Shown in pieces: positions 24,090 through 34,804 of a DNA stretch of 64,000 nt (its first letter is position 1; every line of letters begins with the position of its first letter). The stretch comes from Vitellaria paradoxa (taxonomy: Eukaryota; Streptophyta; Magnoliopsida; Ericales; Sapotaceae). The stretch covers positions 32,621,721-32,685,720 of the forward strand of contig CM034238.1 of assembly GCA_019916065.1 (NCBI GenBank), read 5' to 3'. Made by a program: the position numbers and the translations under genes. Under the pieces are notes generated by a model that had not been told where the DNA came from, did no database searches, and saw nothing but the letters and a program-made list of their open reading frames with translations.

Positions 24090-26042
24090 TCAAACAGAAT
24101 TTGGGGGATCTTCAAGATCCCAACTCTCTACTTCAGCAACAAAATTCTCATGATACTCTTTCAATCTCTGTCCATTTACTCTAAAAACATTCTTGGAGGT
24201 TGGATTTTGAATGTCAACAGCCCCAAACTCAGTGATGTTCTGAATCACATATGGACCACTCCATCTGGATTTCAATTTCCCGGGAAACAAGTGTAACCTT
24301 GAGTCATACAACAAAACCTTTTGACCCACAAACAACTCTCTTTTGAGGATATGTGTATCATGTCATTTCTTCACTCTATCCTTGGTGATCTTAGCATTCT
24401 CATATGCATCATTCCTAATCTCCTCAAGCTCATTTAGTTGCAATTTTCTTTGAAAACCAGATTCAGTGATGCTCTCATTAAAATGTCTCACTGCCCAAAA
24501 GGCCTTGTGTTCAAGTTCCACAGGAAGATGACAAGCTTTTCCATACACTAACCTATAAGGAGACATGCCTAGGATAGTCTTGTAAGCAGTCCTATAAGCC
24601 CAAAGTGCATCAACCAATTTCAAAGACCAATCCTTCCTTGTGGGATTCACTGTTTTTTCAATGATTCTTTTGATCTCTCTATTGGCTAATTCAGCTTGTC
24701 CACTTGTTTGGGGGTGGTAAGATGTTCCAACCTTGTGTAACACCCCATACTTCTTCATCAAAAGACCAACATGTCTATTGCAAAAATGTGTTCCCCTATC
24801 ACTTATCATGGCCTTTGGCATTCCAAATCTTGAAAACACATTTTCCTTCAAAAATTTTATCACTACCTTGTGGTCATTGGTCCTAGTTGGTATGGCTTCT
24901 ACCCACTTTGAAACATAATCCACTGCCACTAAGATATACTCATTGCCACATGAATTCACAAATGGTCCCATAAAATCCATACCCCAACAATCAAAGATAT
25001 CAAGCACATAAATGGGGTGAAGTGGCATCATGTTTCTCCTAGTGATCTTACCAAGCCTTTGACACCTATCACAAGCAACACAAAAGGCATGCACATCCCT
25101 AAACATGGTAGGCCAAAACAATCCACTCTGTAAAATCTTTGCCACTGTCTTCCTAGCTGAAAAATGACCTCCACATGCAAGAGTATGACAAAAACTAATG
25201 ACACTCTGGGCTTCACTCTCGGGTATACATCTCCTTATGACTTGATCTGAGCAATACTTAAACAAATAAGGGTCATCCCAGAAAAAGTGTCTCACATTCC
25301 TAAAGAACTTCCTTCTATCCAGCATGGTCCAGTGAGAAGGCACAATACCTGAAGCTAGGTAGTTGGCTATATCTGCAAACTAAGGTTCCTCAGAAGAGTC
25401 TATGTGGAACAACTGCTCATCAGGGAATGTCTCATTGATGGGAGAATCAAAAGATGCTAAATCCTGATGTGGGAGTCTAGAAAGGTGATCAGCAACTACA
25501 TTTTCAACTCCCTTTTTGTCCTTGATTTCTAAATCAAATTCTTGAAGCAGAAGAATCCATCTAATAAGTCTAGGCTTAGCATCAGGTTTGGTCAAGAGAT
25601 ACTTCAAAGCAGCATGGTCAGTGTATACTATGACATGGGAATCTACCAGGTATGATCTGAACTTGTCCAAGGCATATACTACTGCTAGCAACTCCTTCTC
25701 AGTAGTAGTGTAATTCCTTTGTGCTTCACTAAGGGTTTTGCTAGCATAGTACAACACATGTGGTCTCCTATTCCTCCTCTGTCCTAGCACTGCACCAATG
25801 GCACAATCACTAGCATCACACATGATTTCAAATGGTAAAGTCCAGTCTGGTGGCTGCATAATGGGAGCTGAGGTGAGCAAACTCTTAAGCCTATCAAATG
25901 AGGCCTGACACTCTGGTGTCCAATCAAAGGGAACATCCTGGGATAGAAGGTTGCACAAAGGTCTAGCAATGGCACTGAATGATGCAATGAACCTTCCTAT
26001 AAAACCCAGCATGGCCAAGAAATGATCTGATATCCTTAACAC
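24090..26042 (-). pseudogene. Athila pol: RNase H and integrase
   Basis: One frame covers RNase H (26042-25380), integrase (25343-24363) and its C-terminal domain (24335-24090), broken by in-frame nonsense codons at 25380-25382 and just before 24363. RNase H shows the acidic series in [15 protein letters not shown] and [11 protein letters not shown]. Integrase has a zinc-binding HHCC region ending CVACDRC, then the triad D123 (GMDFMGP), D182 (ISDRGTHF) and E218 (GQAELANRE) with 35 residues between D182 and E218, all intact. Both stops replace Trp-type positions (TGG to TAG or TGA) judged from the family. There is a GPY/F-like region (SRWSGPYVI) but no chromodomain, as expected for Athila. A frameshift near 26040 separates it from RT. 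Confidence 0.9.
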
Positions 26043-26161
26043 ATCTAGGGGTAGGAAGTTTTTGAATAATTTCCACTTTGGCTTTGTCTACTTCTATCCC
26101 CCTAGAAGACACTATGTGGCCAAGGACAAGTTCCCTGAGTTACCATAAAGTGGCATTTTTC

Positions 26162-28660
26162 TCAGTTCAAAACCAAGTTTTTCTCCTCACATCTAATCAA
26201 AACCTTCTCTAAGTTTCCCAAATATGTATCAAAGTCACTGCCATATACTGAAAAGTCATCCATAAAAACTTCAAGGAATCTCTCTACAAAATCACTAAAC
26301 AGACTCATCATACATCTCTGAAATGTTGCAGGAGCATTGCAAAGACCAAAAGGCATACGCCTATATGCAAATGTGCCAAATGGGCAAGTGAATGTGGTCT
26401 TTTCCTGATCCTCCAATGCAATCTCAATCTGATTATACCCAGAGTAACCATCCAAGAAACAGTAAAATGCATGCCCTGCCACTCTTTCCAATACCTGATC
26501 TAGGAATGGAAGAGGGAAGTGATCTTTCCTTGTGACTGCATTCAACTTTCTATAATCTATGCACATGCGCCATCCTGTTTGGATGCGCATTGGAACTAAT
26601 TCCTCTTTTTCATTCTTAATCACAGTCACTCCAGATTTCTTAGGCACTACCTGAGTTGGACTCACCCACTTAGAATCTGAGATGGGGTAGATAATTCCAG
26701 CATCCAAAAGCTTGATTACCTCCCCTCTAACAACCTCTTTCATGTTGGGGTTGAGTCTCCTTTGCATTTGCCTAATAGGCTTGGCCTCATCCTCCAAAAA
26801 TATTCTATGAGTGCAAATCAATGGACTTATTCCCTGCAGATCTGCTATAGTCCAGCCCAAAGCTCCTCTATGCTTCCTCAAGACTTCCACAAGTCTATTT
26901 TCTTGGTCCAACCTCAGCTGAGATGAAATGACAGCTGGATAGGACTCTCCCTCACCCAAAAATACATACTTCAAGTCACTTGGCAAAGGTTTTCTCTCAG
27001 GTTTTGGTGGCTGGTCCAAAAATGACAGAGGCTTAGCTATGGACAGCTCTAAAGACTCAACAGATTGTCTCCACTGATTCATCATTAGCACTGAATTTTT
27101 CATTTCCTCAAATTCTCCTCCCTCACAATTCTCCAAGTCACAATCAGCTAGGAAATCTACTTGCTCATTATTCACTAAGGCTTTCTCCAAAGGGTCATCA
27201 AAATACTCTCTATCAAAGTGATCTTGAGTGGTTGTTTGAATCCAATCAACTTCCTCTACTTCCTCATAATCACTCGGCTGTTTGGTCACCTTGAAGATGT
27301 TTTTCTCAATTGTCATGTTTCCAAAGGAGAACTTGATAACTCCAGTTCTACAATTGATCAAGGCATTTGAGGTGGCCAAAAATGGTCTTCCTAGGATAAC
27401 AGGTACAGCTGGTTGGTTTCCTTGAATGGGCTGAGTATCTAGCACTATAAAGTCCACCGGAAAGTAAAAATGATCCACTTGAATCAAGACATCCTCAACC
27501 ACACCCCTAGGGACTTTAACTGACCTATCAGCAAGTTGTAGTGTCACCCTAGTAGGTCTAAGTTCTCCCAACCCCAGCTGTTTGTAAACAGTGAATGGTA
27601 AGAGGTTGACACTTGCACCTAAATCTAGCAAAGCTTGATCTACCCTTTGATTCCCAATTAAGCAGGCTATGGTGGGACAACCTGGATCTTTATATTTGGG
27701 AGGAGTTTTAAATTGCAAAATGGAGCTCACTTGTTCAGTCAAAAATGCTCTTTCTTTCACATTCATTTTCCTCTTAACAGTACACAAATCTTTCAAAAAT
27801 TTTCCATAAGATGGATTTTGTTTAATTGCATCAAGTAAGGGAATATTGATTCTGACTTGTTTGAACAATTCATAGATGTCAGAATTCAAATTCTCTTTCT
27901 TGGCTTTGTTCAATCTTTGTGGAAATGGAAGTTTTGGAACAAATTCAGATTTGTCCAACTTGGTTTTATTCAAAATTTCTTTATTTTCAAAATCTTTCTC
28001 ACTCTTTTCAAACTGATTTTCTTCAGAAATTTTTTTCTTATTGTCAGAAATTTCCTCTTTATTTTCAGAATTTACCTGCTCTGTTCTCTGGATTCTGATT
28101 TGCTGCTTACTGCTATTCGAATGTTGCTTGCTGGTATTCGAATATCCCTTTGGCTGCATCAGAATTTCCTGATTTTCTTGGCTCAGATTCTGCTTTTCCT
28201 CAAGTTTTATGCTGTCCAACTTGTTGTTCCCAATTAGTCTTTCATTTTGCTTCAATTCTTGCTCTTCATTCTGAAACATGATTTCTTTCTCAGAAGTGCT
28301 AAATTGCTGTTTCTGTTCACTTTCTGTTCTGCTGTCCAATTTATGTTTCAGCTGCATTTCCTCTTCATTTTTCATTATTTCTTGCTCATTTTCTTCCTCA
28401 ATTTCTTCAGCAGGTGGTTTGTAATCTGGCTTGACAATTTGCTTTCCACTTCTCAATGTTGAAACAGCTTGTACATGCTCCAGATTTTCATTTGCAGCAG
28501 ATGAAGATGATTCACTGAAATGAACTTGGCTTGTAGGATTTGGTCTTGGCTGAGATGGAAGCTTTCCTGATTCTCTGATGGTTAAAGCTTGAGTTAGCTT
28601 TGACAATTGACTTCGGATGTCTTCCATGGCCCTAGTTTGTCTGCTCTTGAAACTTGGAAT
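26162..28660 (-). pseudogene. Athila pol: protease and reverse transcriptase
   Basis: A long frame begins with a Glu/Lys/Gln/Asn-rich linker (about 300 codons), followed by an aspartic protease (ALLDLGASVNLLPF at about 27600-27640, and VILGRPFL) and reverse transcriptase with WRMCIDYRKLN, FCFLDGYSGYNQ-like (here YCFLDGYSGYNQI), FGLCNAPATFQ and the catalytic VFMDDFSVYG near 26250-26280. DLGAS is the normal Athila protease motif. The frame ends at a TGA at 26162 where relatives have Trp (NWEKCHF), so the RT thumb is cut off, and the following 120 bases carry more stops and shifts. The two codon repeats YSN and HSN near 28116-28142 are encoded by the ATTCGAAT motif. Confidence 0.9.
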
Positions 28661-29899
28661 TCTGATTGTTGGTTCCAATCTGCCCTTGCATAAATTGTTG
28701 CAAGGTGTCTTCCAAAGATCTTTTGTGAGGTGGCTGATAAAAATTTGTATTCTGCTGAGGTTGAAAAGGCTGAGAAGGAAATGGTTGGGGTTGCACATTT
28801 TGTTGAGGTTGGTATTGTTGGTTCTGTGCTTCTGCTTTCCAAGAAAGGTTTAGATGATTTCTGTAGCCAGGGTTGTAGTTATTCGAATATGGACTATGGC
28901 CTTGCGAATATGTGTTCATTCCCCTGATTTTGATTGAAGGGTCTTGCAGCTTGTGTGAGATTTGCTTGACCATAGAGAACTTCCTTAAAAGCTGGAAGTG
29001 TTGGGCAATCATCAGTCCTGTGGTCTGCGGTTTCACACATCACACACTTCACTTCACTCTCCTTCAATGTTTGCTTCTTTTGCTCCATCAATTCAATCTT
29101 TCTTGACAATGCAGCCAACCTAGCTCCAACATCATCTGCCTCATTGAGATGGAACTTTCCTCTATCATTTGATCTGTCAGAAAATTCAGAACAAAATGGG
29201 GAGACTACCTCCCACTGTTTAGTGTTTTCAGCTAAAGCATCAAAGAAATGTAAAGCCTCTTCAGCAGTTTTGTCATAGAATTCACCATTACACATGGTGG
29301 CAACCAACATTTTCAGATTTGGAGTTAATGCATTATGGAAAAAATTAACAATTCTCCAAGATTCAAAACCATGATGTGGACAAGCTTGCAATAATTCCTT
29401 GAATCTTTCCCATGCTTGAGCAAATGTTTCATTGGATTTACACACAAAATTCATTATTTGCTGTTGAAGAATTACAGTTCTATTTGCAGGAAAATACTTC
29501 TTCAAAAATTTTGTTTGCATGTCTCTCCAAGTACCTATTGATCTAGGCTCAAGTGAATTCAACCACATTTTTGCCTTGTCTTTCAATGAAAATGGAAATA
29601 ATTTAAGCCTAACCATGTCCTCATTAACATTCCTATCCATGCAAGTTCCACAAACATCTTCAAATTCTTTCATATGCATGTAAGGATTTTCTGAGTCCAT
29701 GCCATGAAAAGTTGGTAAAAGCTGAATTGTTCCAGGTTTAAGATAAAAATTCTGATGTCCATTTGGAAGAACAATGCAAGATGGAAGTGGTTTGTCTAGC
29801 TGGATAAAGATATTCCCGGAGAGGTCTAAGGATGTTTTGATCCATCTGATCATTCTCTCCTTGAACACTTCCTTCCGGCAGAACAGGTGGTGGATCCAT
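28600..29899 (-). pseudogene. Athila gag
   Basis: The first in-frame ATG is at 29899 (MDPPPVLPEG). A frameshift near 29785 moves the frame to 28894-29780, which carries the retrotransposon gag core: PTFHGMDSENPYMHMKEF, LKLFPFSLKDKAKMWLNSL, WERFKELLQACPHHGFESW, and a C-terminal zinc knuckle CVMCETADHRTDDC. A second shift near 28905 leads to a Gln/Pro/Asn-rich tail (28650-28905) and a third near 28650 enters pol. Gag would form the cytoplasmic virus-like particle and bind RNA. With three shifts it is not functional. Confidence 0.85.
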
Positions 29900-30347
29900 A
29901 TGTGCAACAGAAAATTCAGATTGTGAATATAGTGCAGCAAATTCAATCAATCAGCAAGAGAAGATGGAGAATGCAATTCAGATCTGTTTCCAACTAGTTT
30001 ACCAGACCTTAAAAGCATAAACAGAAATTCAGACTGAAACAAAACTCCAATCTAAACTCCTAACTTCACAATTTCATCTACTGATTCACAGAGAATTGCA
30101 ACTACAGCTCTCAGCAGAGAAATACAGCCGTATTCGAATATCAGATGAAACAGTTTCAAATCAGAAATTCAGGATTCAGATGCAAACAGTTCTAAAACTA
30201 AACTAACAACCAAGACTATAAAATAAATAGAAATAGAGATGAAACAAAGTTACTCAACAAGTTAAGCAGCTCTGTTGTTGAAAATGGTGGTGAGATGTAC
30301 TGCCAGTTAATGCTCCAAAGGCTCAAAACACCATTGCTTCTCAAAGA
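29900..30347 (-). other. Athila 5' leader
   Basis: Untranslated stretch between the primer site and the gag ATG on the sense strand. One ATTCGAAT copy (TTCGAA at 30133) is followed 22 bases later by a degenerate TTCAAA. The packaging signal would be expected here, but I see no defined structure. Confidence 0.5.
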
Positions 30348-30365
30348 TCCCCGGCAACGGCGCCA
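30348..30365 (-). other. Primer binding site for tRNA-Asp
   Basis: The plus strand reads TCCCCGGCAACGGCGCCA, which equals the 3' end of plant tRNA-Asp(GUC) including CCA, so the element's sense strand is its 18-base complement. It lies 7 bases inside the 5' LTR, as in Athila/Tat elements. Confidence 0.93.
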
Positions 30366-30372
30366 TAAATTG

Positions 30373-31874
30373 TGCTTGTTCTTGTTTAATTACCTCACTC
30401 CAAAATAAAAGCTCAAATGAAAATTCAGATTATAAATTCAAATTTAAAGAAAATGTTAAGTGAGGTAAATCAAGACAAGTTTTCCCCCAAGTGCAAGGTG
30501 TGGTTGAAGCACAAAATAACTGGTAAGTCCCAGGTCATTTCCACAGGGATCTAGGGAGTAATGAAGTGAATGACTCTAATGGAGATTAATTTGGCAAAAC
30601 ACAACTCACAGAAAAATGTGAAACAGAAAATTAAAATCTGATTTGGTTGGTTGATGATTTTGAACTAATTTTCCAAAAGCAAAGTGAATTTAAACTAAAA
30701 GATTAAGTGATAAAAGGTTGAGCAAGACAAGTTTAATACCAATCCGAATGAATTTCAAGTGCCAAGAGTTTATAAGTTACCAATTCAATTTGTACTGATT
30801 TTTGAGAAAATTAATTTCAATTGAAACAAACCATGGATTAAACACTCAATGTGCATAACCTATTTTAAGGACAATAGGAGTTCTAATTCTAGCAACCCAC
30901 ATACAACAATGTCATGAGAGTTCTAAGTTAAGCAACACCTATGAACTCATCAATAGGATATACAAAGTTGGATTAATTGGGTCTTGAATCAATGAGTTCT
31001 AAGACACCCAGCTGCAAATTGACTTGATAACCATAAGAACTCAAAGTAAATCCATGAAGTTCGGCCACTTGAGATTCATTGGAAGGGCATTACCCTTGCC
31101 TTGGCCCAAGAAGACTTAGCCGAGCATGTTAAAAAGAAGAAAAACAGAAATGGAAATCTGATTGGAAGACATTACAATCTGAAATTGAAAGTTAAATGGA
31201 TTTAGAACTGAAAATCTGATTACAGGAATTGGAATGAATTCAAAATGTAAATCTCAGAAACTCCAATGCCGAATTAAAATTTCCAATGTAAAACTATGAA
31301 CTCTCCATGAATTTCTCTCCAAAACTCTCTCTACAAAAACTGAATCTCTTCCCTAAATGTTCTCTGTTTTTTTCGTGTGTCTCCACTCCACTTCTCTCTT
31401 CCTTCTCTCTCCTCTAACCGAATGTTGTCCTCATGATGGCTCCTTCTCTCTCCTATATCTTTTTTTCCTGATTTGCCCTCCCTGGATTGCAGGTTACATC
31501 ACATGGGGAAGTTGGGGTCACATGGAATTTGTTGCTGTGAAGAAGCTTATATTCGAATACAGTAAAACTATATTCGAATATGATCCTCTGCTGCAGAAAT
31601 TTCCAGAATAGTGATTCTGATCTCTTTGCATTGATTTCAACTGAATTTTCTTCTTCTTCTGGAATAGCTTCAATCCTTTGATGTGTTGTGCAGCATGCTT
31701 TCTTCTCAACATCCTCAATGTAGCTCAATTTTTGTTTTTGTGATGGAAATCAACACATATTCCACTTTGGAGATATGGAGATGAAATCTGCACAAAACAT
31801 AGATTTTATATCTTTTTATGATGTGTGCAAGTGTAATTTGAATATATAAATATGTAACAATTGATGTCCAATCA
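30373..31874 (-). repeat. Athila 5' LTR (element sense)
   Basis: Matches 16332-17870 along its full length with about 7-8 substitutions and a few indels by eye. It carries the ATTCGAAT pair (TTCGAA at 31552 and 31573). The flanking GGGTT at 31875-31879 is the target duplication. Confidence 0.95.
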
Positions 31875-32419
31875 GGGTTGAATATATTATTCATAATATT
31901 ATGAAACTAAGAGGGGGCATTTTTTAAACCAAATGGCATAACATTCCATTCGTAGTGCCCAAAAGGAACAGTAAAGCCTATTTTATAACGGTCTTTCTCG
32001 TGGATCTGAATTTGCCAGTACTCGTACTTTAAACCAAAATTTGAAAAAATATTTGCGTCATAGAGGCATGACAGTAAATCCTTTTTGTTTGGAATAGGAT
32101 ATCGGATCTACTTCAATACCTTGTTTAAAGGCTTGTAGTTTATAACTAGTCGTGGAACTTCTCGTTCGCATTCAGCTGCATTGTTAACATAAGAAGTAGT
32201 GCAACTCTATGAAGAATAAGAGGGTCTTATGAGCCCTTTAGCAAGTAAAGAGTCAATTTCTTTTTTGTAAAGATCAAGATATTCTTGATTCATTTGGCAT
32301 GGCCTAGCTTTTGTAGAAATATTTTTTTCATCAAAATCATCTTCATATAGAAGAGTGACTATATGTTGTTTTCTATCCCAAAAAGCATTAGAAATATCAA
32401 AACAAATTTCTTTTTGAAA
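31875..32419 (-). pseudogene. Caulimovirid reverse transcriptase, N-terminal half
   Basis: Sense-strand continuation of the viral polyprotein after the protease, cut by the Athila element at 31875. Conserved RT words are visible: EKDRYKIGFTVPFGHYEW near 31960-32010 and NVMPFGLKNAPS near 31912-31945. In-frame stops are present, including one at 31907-31909 just after the latter motif. The remaining RT half lies at 15588-16331. Confidence 0.82.
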
Positions 32420-32953
32420 CTATTGTTCAATTTGTAAAATTTTTTCTTTATGAAAAGGTTCATTTAGTTTTCTTTTAATATCAAGAAAACAGATTTCTAT
32501 TTTTATAAAACTAATTTGTTTTTCTTTAAGAAAAATCTGTTTTACTTCATTAAGAAGCAAAGTTTGTGAATTTGTAACAAATTGTAAAATAATTTCTTTG
32601 TTATTGAAGGTAGCTTTGATTCCTAAAGAATCCATGCAAGTGATTGGCATGCTCATTCTTTGGAATGGAGTGCCTAATATAACATGCTGTGATAGATATT
32701 TAACAAGTAAAAATGCCGTAGGTATGCATATATCATTTACACAAATATGGGTGTTAGACAATTTATAATTGACATGCAATTTATTATTGCTAGTAGATGA
32801 AAGTGTTTGAATTGTTTTTTCAAAATAGTGGGTTGGAATAAATCCTTCATTTATAGAGTTCATGTATGTTCCACTATTTATCAAGGCAGTTAAGCTATCT
32901 ATCACAAAGCTATTATTTATAACAAGCTTAACTTGGATATACCATTTTTGAAT
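32420..32953 (-). pseudogene. Caulimovirid aspartic protease
   Basis: An open frame (32905-32420) contains the protease core. The active-site triplet normally read D-S/T-G appears as NSG (INSGTYMNSI, Asn codon at about 32876-32878), so the catalytic Asp is lost. The second conserved element, hydrophobic residues then LGTPFQ, is present (QHVILGTPFQRM). The N-terminal end is separated from the coat region by the solo LTR at 32954. The intact enzyme would process the viral polyprotein. Confidence 0.78.
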
Positions 32954-34799
32954 TGTAATAATCCAGATTTTTTTTATTTTTTATTTAATTTAATTTGAAT
33001 TTTTTATTGATAAATTTAGTTTGCTATTTAAATTTAAAAATATGTAATTTTTGGACTTTTATTTAAAAAGATTAATTTTTTTGGTTATATGTTAAAAGAT
33101 TTTTAAATTTTAGGGAAATGATGTAATTTTCCTAAACCTATAGGGAGTAGGAAATAAATTAGTTGGTTGGGGTTAAAATTTTTCTTTTATAAATATATAA
33201 AGCTATAATTATTTTGAAAAGAAAAGAAAACCCTAGAGAGAGAGAGAGAAAGGGAGAAGGAGAAGAAATAGAAGAAACGGCTACTCTCATTGTCGAAATT
33301 TTTTTCTCTGCTGGATTAAAAGGTAAGGGGCATAGCTTGTAAATATATATATATATATATCTCTGGGTGAATTCGTTATCATCAAGCATTTTTTTTTGGA
33401 AATCATATATATATATATAATAATCTTACATGTGTACAGCACGTTAACAGATTGAATGGTGTTAAAGGTTTGCCTTTTTGTCTTATATGACATGTGAATC
33501 TTAATGAAAAAAAAAAGTAAAAGAAACAAAACTGCAGGCGTGATGATTGAGTAATTTGTGTACTTATATATATATATATATTATATTTTCTCCCTAAAGT
33601 AACCATTCTTCCAGGATTCAGACCTTTGGTTAATTTTTTTTCCCTATGTGTTGACGTCAAACTGGAATAGCCAATTTGATTGTTGTAAATTTGTTATATA
33701 TATGTATGTCGGTGTGTGTGTGTATGTAATTGAAAGTGTTGCTTAGAGATAAATTTTGATTGTTTGAGTGTGGCATTAAATTGTTTGCTTTATATCTGTG
33801 GCGTGATTGACAGTGTGTCATGTGGGTGTGCCATTTAATAATTTATTTACAGAACTTTGGAATAAAGGGAATATTATTTAATGTGGAATTAAAAAGAGAA
33901 ATTTGATGTTGTGTTTTATTGGGGTTGAGGGGTACTAAAAATATTGGGCATACGTACTCAAGGGTTGAGAGTCCCAAAACCCGTGCGGGGTTGGTTATTG
34001 ATTCCAGTAGGCTAGTAACCTACGAACGAGCAGATGCCTAAGGGTGGCATACTATATTCCTAAGGCTTCGGCTTAGGAAGCAGACACCGAAGAATGGTGT
34101 ATATTGGTTGGGTCCCGTTTCTACGGGACAACCAAGCAGACATCAAAAAATGATGTATATTGGTTAGGTCTTGTTTCTACGAAACAACCAAGCAGCAGTA
34201 CCTCGAAATTAAATTATTTTTCTTTGATGTGTTGTGTGGTGCTGAAACAAAATTAAATTGTAACAAAGATAAATTAATAAATTGAATTAATTTATTGTCT
34301 AAAATTGCTACCTGTGCATAGTTCTTTCACCTAGTAGCATGCTAGGGCATACTGCATTTATTATTATTATTATTATTATTATTAGGGTTCCGAGCACACG
34401 TGGTATTAGTACTAAACCCCTTACAGCTTGCGATAAGTAATGAATTTAAGTCACGCGCAGGACCTACTTAACATGGAAACTAGGAATTTATTTATTTGCT
34501 TTTATTTAATTACATTAGATTTTTTTTAGTGAATTGTAATAAGCCTCTGTTTGTGAGATTATTATTAATTATTTTATTTAGCTTTGGGAGAATATTTGGG
34601 CTTAGTTTTTGGAGCTTATTGCCTGGTTGATTTTGACTAAGGTATTTTTTTGAATTTAAAGTTTAGTTTTATTTATTTTTATATTCATTGCTCCATAGTA
34701 TGTGTTTATGGCTCTGATATGGGACAGGGAATGTTATTTAATGTTGTGTTATGTGTTTTTTTATTCACATACTCGGGTTATGAAACTCGGGGCATGACA
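32954..34799 (+). mobile_element. Solo LTR (1.85 kb) inserted in the viral copy
   Basis: Begins TGTAATAATCCAG, ends CGGGGCATGACA, with perfect 5-bp target repeats TGAAT at 32949-32953 and 34800-34804. Ends of the TGTAAT...ATGACA type are common in plant Ty3/gypsy LTRs; the lineage is an inference. It contains AT microsatellites (about 33340-33360 and 33560-33580), a two-copy repeat of about 65 bp centred on GTATATTGGTT (34075-34195) and an (ATT)n run. No coding sequence is present. Confidence 0.88.
34358..34384. repeat. (ATT)n microsatellite
   Basis: About nine ATT units in a row inside the solo LTR. Confidence 0.9.
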
Positions 34800-34804
34800 T
34801 GAAT

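Larger units (their letters stand above)
16332..31874 (-). mobile_element. Athila-type Ty3/gypsy LTR retrotransposon
   Basis: A complete insertion with long LTRs (1539 and 1502 bp, TG...CA ends), a perfect 5-bp target duplication GGGTT (16327-16331, 31875-31879), an 18-base match to the 3' end of plant tRNA-Asp as primer site, a GGGGGGTATG polypurine tract, and the order gag, PR, RT, RNase H, INT, then an extra ORF. tRNA-Asp priming plus an extra ORF after integrase is the Athila arrangement. Without the nested solo LTR it is about 13.5 kb. Several frameshifts and nonsense codons disable gag, pol and the extra ORF, although the LTRs differ at only about 7-8 substitutions by eye. Confidence 0.93.

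Noticed and set aside
27857..28462. Plus-strand open frames rich in Phe and Leu opposite the Athila pol linker
   Set aside because: They are antisense shadows of a Glu/Lys/Gln/Asn-rich sense region, where such codons give Phe/Leu on the other strand. There is no family resemblance.
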